From a virus, in the IMG/VR virus record IMGVR_UViG_3300042341_000346, positions 1 through 42,665 of that record: a DNA stretch of 42,665 nucleotides, one strand, 5' to 3'. This document shows, one piece after another, positions 21,547 to 30,277 of the stretch. Below the pieces are notes generated by a model that was given only the letters and a program-made list of their open reading frames with translations, searched no databases and was not told the origin of the DNA. Numbering within the stretch: position 1 is the stretch's first letter; each line of letters starts with the position of its first letter. Made by a program: the position numbers and the translations under genes.

Positions 21547-22407
21547 TCAGTATTTGAACCAAATATCGCCATCTGCGCCACCAGTAGGACTAGCAGTAGA
21601 AATTGTGATTGTCTTATTAGCGCCTGATGCTGTAGTGAACACGCCAGCAAGTTTTCCTGCCGTAATACCAGCAGAGCCACTTACGTCTGCGTTAACAATT
21701 GTGGCATCAACAATGTTTGCCGAGGCAACAGTGATTGCTGTAGGTAAAGCACCCGTAGCCAACTTAGATAAGGCAACAGCGGCTGTGCCACTAATATCAG
21801 CATCAACAATAGTTCCATCAACAAGGTTGGCTGAAGCAATAGTAATAGATGTTGGTAGTGCTCCAGCAGCAAGTTTAGATAGTGCTACACCAGTAGCAAT
21901 CTTTACGTCAGTCACAGCGTTGCTTGCAATAGAAGCTTCAACAACTTGGCCCCATTTAATGCCGTTAGCCGTTGTGCTGTCAGTTAACAATGTCAAGTTA
22001 TTAGTTGCTGATGCTGTCAACGAAGTCGTTGTAGTGCCAGTATGAGTAATTAATGAACCTTTAGTGGTTTGCAAGTTCACATAACGATTAGCTTGCTCAA
22101 CTGTGTAGGCATCCAAGCAATGATCAACAGTGGCACCAATACTATGGTTAACAGCACTAGTGCCGTCATATCCAGCCTGTTGAATAGTAAAAGTAACATT
22201 ACTTGTTCCTGATGTTGTGTCAATCAAAAACTTTTCTTCATTTGCTAATCCACGATCTACTACAACAACAAATGGACCTGATGATCCATCAGGGAATGAG
22301 GTGCCGTTAGCGACAGATAGTGTTGCTGCGCCAGCAGTAAATCCTGATGTTAGTGCGGTTGTTTGCGCACCACCATCAAAGCTTTTAAGAATGTATTCGT
22401 CTGCCAT
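21547..22407 (-). CDS. tail fibre-like protein with internal repeats
   Basis: AGGAG precedes the ATG. The 286-residue protein has an N-terminal beta module (residues 24-97) also found in the capsid and adaptor proteins. Its C-terminal half repeats LSKLA.GALPT.IT.ASAN.VD at least twice (SKLAAGALPTSITIASAN and SKLATGALPTAITVASAN). Repeats of this type form trimeric shafts. It is probably a fibre or tail-hub attachment protein between the nozzle and the SGTWQ protein. Confidence 0.75.
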   Translation of the reverse strand: MADEYILKSFDGGAQTTALTSGFTAGAATLSVANGTSFPDGSSGPFVVVVDRGLANEEKFLIDTTSGTSNVTFTIQQAGYDGTSAVNHSIGATVDHCLDAYTVEQANRYVNLQTTKGSLITHTGTTTTSLTASATNNLTLLTDSTTANGIKWGQVVEASIASNAVTDVKIATGVALSKLAAGALPTSITIASANLVDGTIVDADISGTAAVALSKLATGALPTAITVASANIVDATIVNADVSGSAGITAGKLAGVFTTASGANKTITISTASPTGGADGDIWFKY

Positions 22408-22416
22408 TTTAGTCTC

Positions 22417-24216
22417 CTATAGTGTCACTAATCTTACAACCATTGTGCCTTCAAAGCCCGTCTGATTGTCCGACCAGTCGTCTGGTGAGTATTCGTATGC
22501 TTCTAAGCGTACACGGCGAGAAGTTTTACCTTCAAGATAACTAACCGGACGTTTAGTTTCCCATATTTCTTTTAAGAACAGTAATTCACTGTCTGTGTCT
22601 AATGACATTAATTGACCTGTTGAATCGTTAACAATAGTTTTACTGTATAAAAGTATTGGGATTATGTATTGTTCTACTGGTGGAGCAATAGGAAATGACC
22701 GCAATCTCCATCGTTCAAATGTTGGGGTGGATGTGCCTGGGCCAGCAAGTTCTACACGGACTTGGAACCAGTCGCCTTGTTCGCCATCTAATTGGACAGT
22801 AATACGAGTGTTGTTGGGTACGCTATTTCCTGCACTGTTTAGAAGTAAAGCCTGGTCATCATATATTTTTACTGTTACAGATTGACTGGCAGCTAATGGT
22901 TGGAACGTCGCATTTAGGTCTGTTACTGATTTGCGTTCTACGGTACCGTAATAAATATGCCCTGAAAGAATATGACCGCTAGTTACATACCCTGTAGTTG
23001 ATTCAACATATACGCCAATAGTAGGGATACCCAATACTGTGCGGCCATTAAAACGAGCAACAGTAGTACACAAGCCTGCGGTATCGGCATACACATCCGT
23101 CGCAAAGGCAGGCTGCATAGGACGAGGAGTGTTAGAAAGATCAAGACGACCAGCTCCTGATTTGTTTGTATCGATTACTTGCCAGTTGAACCATACGTAT
23201 TGTCCTTCGGCTTGTGCTGAGGTGACTGAGCCTGGTGTGTCAATAAGTGGACCGTAAGTAAGGCTTCCGTCTGCACCTACTGTAGCCATTCGGATACCTT
23301 TGTTAGTACAAAATATGACTACGCCAGCGTGGCTGGTAACGTGTTGTATCAGTTCATTGATTGATAAAGATACAACTTCTGCACCTTTAACTAGTGTGCC
23401 TGTTGAACTAACACTAAAACCAAAGATTTCTGAGCGTGAGCCTGCATATCCGCCTGCATAAATCTTGCTACCTACAGCGAATACTGTGCTGTAAACAAAT
23501 GATGTTTGGAAGTGTGTGTCTACTGTGGTCGCCGTATATGCAGAATCATATGTTTTAAGAACATTTGCAATAGACGCAAAAAGCCGGCCACTAGCAAACC
23601 ACACACGACTATGAGCAGATGCAACAACACTTGTAGCCGCAGTACCTGAGGCAACCGTATATAAAGCAACAGAAGTAGCCACATAAACAGTTACACCATC
23701 CGTAGCAATATCACGAATAGTACCACTAATGCCAGTAATCGTGGTCCATGAACTAAAAGTAGAAGTACGTTTAAGTGACGCACCATCTGATGCATAAAGA
23801 AAACTATCGGTAGGGCACAACAAACTTACAGAACCAGTAAAAGACCCATCAGAAAAAGAAGTAGATGGGAGAAGCGATAACTCGCCTTCATCCCACACAT
23901 TAATGCCAACACTTGAGTCAAACCGACTCACGTTCCTATCATTTCCAAGATCCATAATATATTGGCCAGCACCACTAAACCAGTTATAACGATAACGCCA
24001 CCAAGCACCATCAGTGTTAAACAACGAATCGTCAACCTGACCCGTAGAAACAACCGAATCACGCAACGAAGTAAGCGACGACCGCTTATAGTTCTTTACA
24101 TCAATCGGATATGTACGTCCATCAATCTTAATAGTAAACGGGATAGCCGTATCATTAGTAGATGTACCAATATAAAAAGGATAAGAACCTAAACCAAGAA
24201 GAGGCGCAAAACTCAT
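22417..24216 (-). CDS. tail nozzle (gp12/tubular B-like) protein
   Basis: ATG 24214-24216 has GAGG upstream and overlaps the adaptor stop (ATGA). The upstream TTG at 24240 is less likely. The 599-residue protein is beta-rich with propeller-like repeats (ATDGVTVYVATSVALYTV, VGSKIYAGGYAGSRSEIFGF, GRTVLGIPTIGVYVES) and ends with strands typical of tail tube end proteins. Position directly after the adaptor, size and fold pattern match the podovirus nozzle. The call is by context and general pattern. Confidence 0.65.
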   Translation of the reverse strand: MSFAPLLGLGSYPFYIGTSTNDTAIPFTIKIDGRTYPIDVKNYKRSSLTSLRDSVVSTGQVDDSLFNTDGAWWRYRYNWFSGAGQYIMDLGNDRNVSRFDSSVGINVWDEGELSLLPSTSFSDGSFTGSVSLLCPTDSFLYASDGASLKRTSTFSSWTTITGISGTIRDIATDGVTVYVATSVALYTVASGTAATSVVASAHSRVWFASGRLFASIANVLKTYDSAYTATTVDTHFQTSFVYSTVFAVGSKIYAGGYAGSRSEIFGFSVSSTGTLVKGAEVVSLSINELIQHVTSHAGVVIFCTNKGIRMATVGADGSLTYGPLIDTPGSVTSAQAEGQYVWFNWQVIDTNKSGAGRLDLSNTPRPMQPAFATDVYADTAGLCTTVARFNGRTVLGIPTIGVYVESTTGYVTSGHILSGHIYYGTVERKSVTDLNATFQPLAASQSVTVKIYDDQALLLNSAGNSVPNNTRITVQLDGEQGDWFQVRVELAGPGTSTPTFERWRLRSFPIAPPVEQYIIPILLYSKTIVNDSTGQLMSLDTDSELLFLKEIWETKRPVSYLEGKTSRRVRLEAYEYSPDDWSDNQTGFEGTMVVRLVTL

Positions 24217-25115
24217 GTAAACCTCAACGGGTACTGCCAACGCAGACGATCTATTTCCTCAGCCTTTCGACGCACATACAACGGATACAAACGGTTAGCT
24301 TCATCAGATGCAGTACGAGGAGGAACTTCCTCAGCACGACGAGGAGAATCTTGAGCCACACGAGCAGACCTACCAGCCTCAGAGTCACCCAACAAACGCC
24401 ACTTAATACCAAGATCAAGCACATCAAGCATAGAAGGCTTCATACCAATATCGTCAACAAGATCAGATGACCAAGAAATAGCTTCCACATCAAGAGGAGC
24501 AGCAGCAACAAAATACAACGAACCCATATAAACCGGTGGGAACATACGGAACAGCACGCCACTAGCGGGACCGTTAGTCCAAGTGCCAGGCACACCACGT
24601 TGCAAACGGCCTGCTACTCGTGCCCAAGAAGTTGTGTCGTCATCAGTCCAGTTGCGACGAACATCAACTAAACCAAAAATGTTACGCCATGCAACAGGCA
24701 GATGGACTGTTTGTGAACCGTCACTGACAGCCTCAATACGAGCCATAGTGCGATATAGATCAGGACCCCAAGATGTAAGTTCATCAATCAGGGTTTCGTA
24801 AATGTGTAAACCACTAAAACGAGGGTTAATGTAAGCCTCATCGTTAGCGGTGTGTGTCAAAGCTTCGGAGCCGTTCCAGCCACGAAGAACTGTTGCTGTT
24901 TTGGCTACACGGTCAACTGACATGACACGCATCTCTTCATTAGCAATAGATAAAACTGCACCAGAGACTAGTGATGCAGGGAGTTCATAGGTCAATGTTA
25001 CTGACGTATCCGTCAAGTCAACATCGGAGGCAAGCGTGTTTACCTCATAACGGAACGACGAAGCAAGCTGACGCTTGACTCGCTGGACCGCTGCGCTTAC
25101 AAGTGTGCGCGACAA
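24213..25115 (-). CDS. head-tail adaptor (gp11/tubular A-like) protein
   Basis: A TTG start is used with AAAGGAAC upstream. The 300-residue product has an N-terminal beta module (29-97) containing TATVLRGWNGSEALTHT, also present in the capsid protein. The rest is helical and adaptor-like (SGLHIYETLIDELTSWGPDL, SMLDVLDLGIKWRLLGDSEA). It ends in a basic helix (LYVRRKAEEIDRLRWQYPLR). Placed between capsid and nozzle genes, it likely joins portal and tail. Confidence 0.65.
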   Translation of the reverse strand: MSRTLVSAAVQRVKRQLASSFRYEVNTLASDVDLTDTSVTLTYELPASLVSGAVLSIANEEMRVMSVDRVAKTATVLRGWNGSEALTHTANDEAYINPRFSGLHIYETLIDELTSWGPDLYRTMARIEAVSDGSQTVHLPVAWRNIFGLVDVRRNWTDDDTTSWARVAGRLQRGVPGTWTNGPASGVLFRMFPPVYMGSLYFVAAAPLDVEAISWSSDLVDDIGMKPSMLDVLDLGIKWRLLGDSEAGRSARVAQDSPRRAEEVPPRTASDEANRLYPLYVRRKAEEIDRLRWQYPLRFT

Positions 25116-25189
25116 CAGCGTTCCTTTCGTTAAGCAATGAGCGGGGACTGCTGGAGGGGATACAGCCCCCGCTCACTACATCGTTATGG
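25116..25189 (-). other. short gap between capsid and adaptor genes
   Basis: This 74-nt gap contains the imperfect inverted sequence AGCGGGGACT...CCCCGCT (about 25140-25174), GC-rich, directly after the capsid stop. It could be a partial terminator or mRNA-stabilising stem that raises capsid expression over the tail genes. There is no clean T-tract. Confidence 0.4.
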
Positions 25190-26356
25190 TCAGACCAAGG
25201 TTCCTGCGGTGGGGAACGTTGCGGCGGTATTCAGAGCACTGAACTTGGCCATATGGTCTTGTCCCTTGACCTGGAATCCACATTCTCCAACCATCATGTA
25301 TGAATCCGTGTCGTTGGTCTTAGCCAACTTCTGAGCCACGAGAGGCTGGAATACACGCTGGATGAAGTTGTCACGGCTGTAACAGAATGCGTCGGTCTTA
25401 CGGACGTAACGGTTACGGACCAAGGTGACTTCACCAAATTCGGTCATGACGGTCTGTGCACGACGACGACCACGGCGAGCATCTTCAACCGTTACGGTCT
25501 GGACACGCTCGTTACCAACGGTGTTGTTCAATGCGCGGAATGCAGCAGGACGGGCGGTAATGAAGTCAAACATACCACCGTTGTCGTATGCAGTCTGCTG
25601 AAGGGCTTCGATTGCACCAACGGTAATCCAAGACGATGACGAGTCAACGTTGCTGGTAATGAACGAGTTCAAACCACCAGTTGAGCGGACACGAGTTGCC
25701 GTATCTTCGTACTTAATACCGTACAAAGCAGCCTGTTCAATGCCGACATTGCAGTGAAGCATTGCGTTACGCATCTGCTTGTTCAATTCGTTCGGCACAC
25801 CATACTTCGGGATGCTCTGCTCGGTACGTGACACGGTGAGCTTCTTGGAGAAGATCTGCGTGTAGTTGGAGTACTTGTCACGGCCCTGGAAGTTAGCCGA
25901 TCCAATGTCACCTTCTGGCAGTACGGTTCCAAGACCGATAATTTCTGCACCTGAAGTGTGGCTGGCTGCGGTTGAACCAAGAGCACCACGAGTAACAGTC
26001 AAGACTTCAGTTGAAGTATCAAGTGCAGTTACCTTAAAGATTTCGTCGTCAATGCGGATGGCGTCGCCAACAGCAAACTTGACTGCATCGCCTGCAACAA
26101 CAGTAACGTCAGTTTCGCTGCTATCAAGTGCTTCGTTAAGGACGCCACGGGGCAACGGTACATCTTCTTCCATCCAGTAGAAAACAGTGTTGTCAACTGG
26201 AGCCTTGCCGATTACACCAAGACCATCTGAACCGATGCCTGAAAGCAACGGAAGATCTTCTGGGGTAAGAATGTAGATCAATTCATCAATATTGATCTTA
26301 GTTTCGACCTGGAGGTCATATGAATAAAAGTTTGGGCCAACAAGTTCTTGTGCCAT
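25190..26356 (-). CDS. major capsid protein
   Basis: The 388-residue protein resembles the SU10-like/DUF5309 HK97-fold capsid family: KINIDELIYILTPEDLPLLS, VFYWMEEDVPLP, QIFSKKLTVSRTEQ, MRNAMLHCNVGIEQAALYG, DFITARPAAFRALNN and VTLVRNRYVRKTDAF. Residues 76-144 are an inserted beta module with VLTVTRGALGSTAASHTSG. It follows the scaffold gene and has AAAGGA before the ATG. The base composition of this gene is the most balanced in the window, as expected for a highly expressed gene. Confidence 0.9.
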   Translation of the reverse strand: MAQELVGPNFYSYDLQVETKINIDELIYILTPEDLPLLSGIGSDGLGVIGKAPVDNTVFYWMEEDVPLPRGVLNEALDSSETDVTVVAGDAVKFAVGDAIRIDDEIFKVTALDTSTEVLTVTRGALGSTAASHTSGAEIIGLGTVLPEGDIGSANFQGRDKYSNYTQIFSKKLTVSRTEQSIPKYGVPNELNKQMRNAMLHCNVGIEQAALYGIKYEDTATRVRSTGGLNSFITSNVDSSSSWITVGAIEALQQTAYDNGGMFDFITARPAAFRALNNTVGNERVQTVTVEDARRGRRRAQTVMTEFGEVTLVRNRYVRKTDAFCYSRDNFIQRVFQPLVAQKLAKTNDTDSYMMVGECGFQVKGQDHMAKFSALNTAATFPTAGTLV

Positions 26357-26361
26357 GATAA

Positions 26362-26652
26362 TTAATCCTTTGTGGTTGTGATGCGAGAAGCTCGCAAGTG
26401 GTCGTTGATTTTGTGGCGTTGCTCACTAGCCTGCTTCATGCGTACAGGGGTCATGTCTGGATTCATAACAGGCATTTTGGTACCGTTAGGTCTCTCGTCA
26501 TAAAGAATCCCTTTATTCCATGAAGGCGGTTCTACTTGCTTGCGACGCCCATTATGCCGACTTGGAGTAGCCGATGGCGACACTTGTAATCCCTTACTTT
26601 TGAGGCGACACCCGTAGTGTTCCTCGCAGTTCGGTATTTCACAAAGAGCCAT
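26362..26652 (-). CDS. 96-aa Cys-motif structural-operon protein
   Basis: It starts 2 nt after the scaffold stop. The N-terminus has CEIPNCEEHYGCR, three cysteines plus His that may bind zinc. The rest is basic and Pro/Met-rich (PVMNPDMTPVRMKQASEQRH). It lies between scaffold and capsid genes, so it may be a minor capsid or assembly protein. Family unknown. Confidence 0.65.
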   Translation of the reverse strand: MALCEIPNCEEHYGCRLKSKGLQVSPSATPSRHNGRRKQVEPPSWNKGILYDERPNGTKMPVMNPDMTPVRMKQASEQRHKINDHLRASRITTTKD

Positions 26653-26654
26653 AA

Positions 26655-27188
26655 CTACCGATCAAAGCGGTGTCCGATTGAACGAGCCTGGTTAGCCCAC
26701 TCATTCGGGTCAAAGATTGCACGCTTGTCACCAGATGCTGCTGCCACTAGAACACGGTCAATTGCTGCAAGTCCGGCATCATCCAAGGTTGTTCCCTTTT
26801 GGCGGGCATCATGAAAAAGATCATAAGCTTCGTCGTATGGGTCACGCTCTGGCATTTCCGAAGGTGTACCAATATTGCCCTTAGCAAAGGTTTGGCGAAA
26901 GTCCTGTTGTCCTCGTTCCTCGGATTGGATCTCGTTACCTCGTGGTGCTTCTGCGCCACCAATTCCAAGATCTGCGGCTTCAGTCTTGAGCGAATCAAGA
27001 TCTTCACCATCCCAAGTTTTAAACAACAACTTACCAATTTTGCTACCAGTATCAATACCAGCCTTTGCAAACAACAGTTCCCGCTTCATTTCAGCCAACT
27101 CGTTCTGAGCTTGCTTTCCTGCTTCGGCTGCCTTACGCAACGACTTAATATCCTGCTGTTCTTGCAACATTTCATTATCTTCTGACAT
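26655..27188 (-). CDS. scaffolding protein (probable)
   Basis: The 177-residue protein is highly charged, with a coiled-coil N-terminal half (MLQEQQDIKSLRKAAEAGK, ELAEMKRELLFAKAGI), a Gly/Glu-rich middle and a helical C-terminus with basic ends (DPNEWANQARSIGHRFDR). Size, charge and place directly upstream of the capsid gene are typical of scaffolds. GAAGGG precedes the ATG. It is the first gene after the promoter and tandem repeat at 27274-27359. Confidence 0.8.
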   Translation of the reverse strand: MSEDNEMLQEQQDIKSLRKAAEAGKQAQNELAEMKRELLFAKAGIDTGSKIGKLLFKTWDGEDLDSLKTEAADLGIGGAEAPRGNEIQSEERGQQDFRQTFAKGNIGTPSEMPERDPYDEAYDLFHDARQKGTTLDDAGLAAIDRVLVAAASGDKRAIFDPNEWANQARSIGHRFDR

Positions 27189-27273
27189 TTGTGTTTCCCT
27201 TCAATGGTTTTTTGTCAACAGCCGACTCGACTTACACCCACATTGCGGCGACTTTGTGAGGATTAATTTTGAC

Positions 27274-27327
27274 GGCCACGTGAGTAGCACACATCTATAG
27301 GGCCACTTGCGTAGCTCACCTATATAA
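27274..27327 (-). repeat. 27-bp tandem repeat in the capsid-operon leader
   Basis: Two consecutive imperfect copies (27274-27300 and 27301-27327) each begin GGCCAC, contain TG.GTAGC and CAC, and end in a TATA-like tail. About 20 positions agree. They sit just downstream of the likely transcription start, inside the leader of the scaffold-capsid operon, where a repressor or activator could bind DNA or RNA. Confidence 0.7.
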
Positions 27328-27332
27328 CTAAA

Positions 27333-27359
27333 AGTATATCATATAGTCGGTACTGTCAA
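27333..27359 (-). promoter_or_regulatory. sigma-70-type promoter for the capsid-tail-lysis operon
   Basis: On the minus strand a perfect TTGACA (27354-27359) is followed 15 nt later by TATACT (27333-27338). An alternative TACTTT gives a 17-nt spacer. It is the best promoter match in the window and points into the scaffold gene. Confidence 0.7.
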
Positions 27360-27364
27360 GTACC

Positions 27365-27652
27365 CTACCATTTAACTTTGTCAGCCCAATATGCGGCTGA
27401 CATTTTACCTTTAGAAATGTTAGATGCATGTCGTGCTTTAAATGATTTGCGACGTGCAGCATATGAGGCAGATTCACCAGCTTTTTTAGGTGAACCGCTT
27501 ACACCTTGTTGTCCAAAACGAATAGTTTTAACTTGTTCGCCCTGTTTGGCTACAACAATATGTGACTTTTTAGGATGGTCGGGTGTACGTTTGGGCTGGT
27601 TAAAGCCTGAAACACCTGCACGAGCTAGTCTAGAATCTTTTTTTGCAGCCAT
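27365..27652 (-). CDS. 95-aa basic virion-type protein
   Basis: The sequence contains GVSGFNQPKRTPDHPKKSH, VKTIRFGQQGVSG and RRKSFKARHASNISKGKM, then AAYWADKVKW. This arrangement recurs in small basic proteins of many environmental phages and is probably a conserved virion or DNA-binding protein. It is coupled to the previous gene by TAATG. It is the last gene of the upstream block, and the capsid promoter overlaps its 3' flank. Confidence 0.75.
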   Translation of the reverse strand: MAAKKDSRLARAGVSGFNQPKRTPDHPKKSHIVVAKQGEQVKTIRFGQQGVSGSPKKAGESASYAARRKSFKARHASNISKGKMSAAYWADKVKW

Positions 27653-27909
27653 TACTTTTGCTTATAAGGTTTAGCACCAAAAATATAATCACTAACTTGA
27701 TTTTCTTTTTGGAAAACACCAGCACCAGGATTACCTACAGGCTTCAAAGCACCATAACGTGAAGTAACCCGAGCACCTGTAGTAGCAACTGCTGGCTTCT
27801 TCTTGCCACCGTCAGGCTTAGGTTTCATCGTAGGCTTGGGTTTTGCTACAGACTTTTTCTTAGCAGTAGGCTTAGCGCCACCGCCACCAGTCATCGGTTT
27901 TGCTTTCAT
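27652..27909 (-). CDS. 85-aa Lys/Pro-rich protein
   Basis: The N-terminal half is a low-complexity, histone-tail-like run of Lys, Pro and Ala (KPTAKKKSVAKPKPTMKPK). The second half is ordinary (SRYGALKPVGNPGAGVFQ). Both neighbours are coupled by TAATG overlaps. A DNA-condensing or packaged role is inferred from charge and position. Family unknown. Confidence 0.65.
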   Translation of the reverse strand: MKAKPMTGGGGAKPTAKKKSVAKPKPTMKPKPDGGKKKPAVATTGARVTSRYGALKPVGNPGAGVFQKENQVSDYIFGAKPYKQK

Positions 27910-28058
27910 TAGTACATGCCACCCATCTTTTTCTTAGCCTTAGCCTTTACAGCAGACTTTTTACCTACCATCTTTTTACCAGAAGATTTAGCAGCTTTTT
28001 TAGCCGCAGCCATACCTTCTTTAGTATACGGAAACTTCTTACCATCAACATTAGGCAT
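27909..28058 (-). CDS. 49-aa Lys/Ala-rich mini-protein
   Basis: ATG 28056-28058 has AAAGAAG upstream and the TAA overlaps the next ATG. The product begins MPNVDGKKFPYTKEGMAAAK and continues as Lys-Ala repeats, ending KKMGGMY. Very similar mini-proteins (MPNV.GKKFPYT..G..AA) occur in marine and freshwater phages near structural genes. It is too short for usual length cut-offs. It probably binds DNA in the virion. Confidence 0.8.
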   Translation of the reverse strand: MPNVDGKKFPYTKEGMAAAKKAAKSSGKKMVGKKSAVKAKAKKKMGGMY

Positions 28059-28060
28059 AA

Positions 28061-28324
28061 TTACTTCTTTCCACGGTTACGTGCCCGATTGCTCGATGCA
28101 CTTTCTTTGACTAACTTACCATTTTTAGTATGTGACAAATCAGCACCCCCCTTGCCCATCATACCCTTAGCACGACGAGCTTTAGCAAGTTCCCTACGCT
28201 TAGCCATCTGCTCCGCTTTAGCATTAAAAGTAGTATCAGTTTTAGCTTTAACTTTACGAGCATCAGGGTTTGCCTGATAAAACCTGGCAGTTTTACGAGG
28301 ATTAGCAACAGGTTTAGGAGCCAT
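28061..28324 (-). CDS. 87-aa basic virion-type protein
   Basis: It is rich in Lys, Arg and Ala (NPRKTARFYQANPDARKVKA, AEQMAKRRELAKARRAKG). It ends with DLSHTKNGKLVKESASSNRA, a pattern common in short basic proteins of environmental phages. It is coupled to the 289-aa gene by TGATG. It is one of four consecutive basic genes. Confidence 0.75.
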   Translation of the reverse strand: MAPKPVANPRKTARFYQANPDARKVKAKTDTTFNAKAEQMAKRRELAKARRAKGMMGKGGADLSHTKNGKLVKESASSNRARNRGKK

Positions 28325-29193
28325 CAGCGTTGTGCCCCTAACCCTGAAGTACCAGAAGTAGACACAAAAGCCCCACCAGTAGTGTCACGTTGCCTTAACT
28401 GACGACCCATTAAACGATCCTCAAGTTGCTGAGCAGCATCCGCATCACCCAACGCGCCGGCTTTAAAAGCAGCATCAGAAGTCATACCACTAGCAGACTC
28501 ACCAAGCGTACTGGCTTCCAAAGACTGCAAACTAGCAACCTTAGCCGCATCACTAGCCGCATAAGAAACATCTTTATTCAAAGACGCATACTCTTCGGCC
28601 TGCTGGCGACTAACCGTCAAATTCTGTCTCCTACCAAACCCACCAAAAGCAGCCGATTTAGCAGACTTTTCAAGAACCGCATTAGCTTTAGTTGGGTCAA
28701 GAATAGCCATAAGCAAACCTTGCTCACCAGCCATTTCACCATAATATTCATTAAAAACATCTTTTACTTCTTGAGGCAATGTTTTAATAACATTATAAGA
28801 ATTATTAATACGTTCAGTAATCTGATCTATATTCAAATTAGTGGCAATAGCTTTATGTGCATCATCGTAACTATCATAAAACGATGCTGGCACACCATAC
28901 TGTGCCATAGTCCGAGCATAATTAACCTCATACTCTCGGACACTCTCTACTGTTGGAATATCAACTACTTCGCCAGCGTTAGCACGAGCACGCATATCAA
29001 AAATAATTTTGTATCGGTTGCGGAATGTTTCGTTACTTTCTAAAGCAATTTGCAATTCTGCCGAAGATTCAACACCATTAACCATTTGCTCATACAAAAA
29101 TCCTCCAGGATTGCCGTTTGAGTCCACAGTAAACAATTCGCTTAAACCCAACGAACTTAAATATGACGCTAAAGTTGCAAATGTTTCAGCCAT
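28324..29193 (-). CDS. 289-aa presumed internal virion protein
   Basis: The protein is largely helical (FATLASYLSSLGLSELFTVD, NYARTMAQYGVPASFYDSYD, QITERINNSYNVIKTLPQEV) with an Ala/Ser-rich C-terminal third and a disordered tail (STSGTSGLGAQR). No transmembrane helix is seen. It follows the two larger proteins of the giant-protein group in the same operon, which suggests a DNA-ejection or core protein. The family is not recognised from sequence. Confidence 0.65.
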   Translation of the reverse strand: MAETFATLASYLSSLGLSELFTVDSNGNPGGFLYEQMVNGVESSAELQIALESNETFRNRYKIIFDMRARANAGEVVDIPTVESVREYEVNYARTMAQYGVPASFYDSYDDAHKAIATNLNIDQITERINNSYNVIKTLPQEVKDVFNEYYGEMAGEQGLLMAILDPTKANAVLEKSAKSAAFGGFGRRQNLTVSRQQAEEYASLNKDVSYAASDAAKVASLQSLEASTLGESASGMTSDAAFKAGALGDADAAQQLEDRLMGRQLRQRDTTGGAFVSTSGTSGLGAQR

Positions 29194-30275
29194 TAGAATG
29201 AACTCTTTCCAAATATTTGAGCAATAGTTGTTGCCATTGATGAACCCAATTGTTTAGCCTGTTTAGTTTGACCCCACCGAGAATCTTTTCGAACATTCTT
29301 TTGAACCTCGGATTGCGTAGCCAAACGAGTCCCAAGTTTTTCATCTTGCACAGTCATCATTTTAAGATACTGGTCATTAGTAATATCAATATCGCCAGCG
29401 TTCAATTCTAAACCTTGAGCAATAGCGTCACGCGAAGGCGTAAGAACATCCTCAGGCGTAAGCCCTTGATCTAAATATTGTGCAATCCACGGCATAGAAC
29501 TACGAGCCTGGGCAGCCAAAATGCTACCAATACTACTAGTATCTAATTCACCAGATGCTATACGTTTAGCATAATCTTGCGCAGTAGTATCACTCAAATT
29601 CATCAAATACTTTTTGCCCATAGATTTAATCTCATCACGACTAGCAGTTAATGTTCCTTGTTCTACTTTAGTCCAATCAATTTGATTTACAATCATATCC
29701 GTTAATTGATCTTCAGTAAAATCAAGTTTTTCTGCAACCGTAGCCATATAAGCAATTTCGTCAGTACTTAATTTAACACCTAGTTTTGCACTCTCGTTTT
29801 GAAGTCGTGCAGCTAAAGAATTAATTGTGTTGCGTCGTTGTTCTGCCGAACCACCACCACCACCACCACCAGTAATAGACGATAAAGGAATATTATGTTT
29901 ACTTGCCAACTTTAAAAGAGTACCGTCACCTAAAGTGCCATCCATTAGTGCATTAGTATAATCAGCAAGATATCCTGGATGATTTTTCATTCTTGGATAA
30001 TCACGAACTGCTTGTTGTTCTATTGTAAAATATATTCTTGGTTTAGTTATAATATTTCCGTAAACATCTTTTTGAGTAACATCTGTCATCACAAACGCAT
30101 TTAATGCTGCATCTTCAGAAAAAGCATTAACACCAGCCGGAAGTCCTTTAGTAACTGAAGATAAAGCTTCAGCAATAGGATCTGGATTTTGTTGATTTGA
30201 TGTAGTGGAAGGCGTAGGCGTAGGCGTAGGAGTAGGCGGGCGTGGTATCGGTTCTTGAATTTTACGTGTGGCCAT
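29193..30275 (-). CDS. 360-aa presumed internal virion protein
   Basis: ATG 30273-30275 has GGAG upstream (the frame opens at 30287). The N-terminus is a Pro-Thr repeat (PTPTPTPTPS) and residues about 137-144 are a poly-Gly run, both flexible linkers. The C-terminal two thirds are helical (SLAARLQNESAKLGVKLSTD, YLDQGLTPEDVLTPSRDAIA). It overlaps the next gene by one base. The operon places it with the giant protein, so it is probably ejected or core-associated. Confidence 0.65.
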   Translation of the reverse strand: MATRKIQEPIPRPPTPTPTPTPSTTSNQQNPDPIAEALSSVTKGLPAGVNAFSEDAALNAFVMTDVTQKDVYGNIITKPRIYFTIEQQAVRDYPRMKNHPGYLADYTNALMDGTLGDGTLLKLASKHNIPLSSITGGGGGGGSAEQRRNTINSLAARLQNESAKLGVKLSTDEIAYMATVAEKLDFTEDQLTDMIVNQIDWTKVEQGTLTASRDEIKSMGKKYLMNLSDTTAQDYAKRIASGELDTSSIGSILAAQARSSMPWIAQYLDQGLTPEDVLTPSRDAIAQGLELNAGDIDITNDQYLKMMTVQDEKLGTRLATQSEVQKNVRKDSRWGQTKQAKQLGSSMATTIAQIFGKSSF

Positions 30276-30277
30276 GA

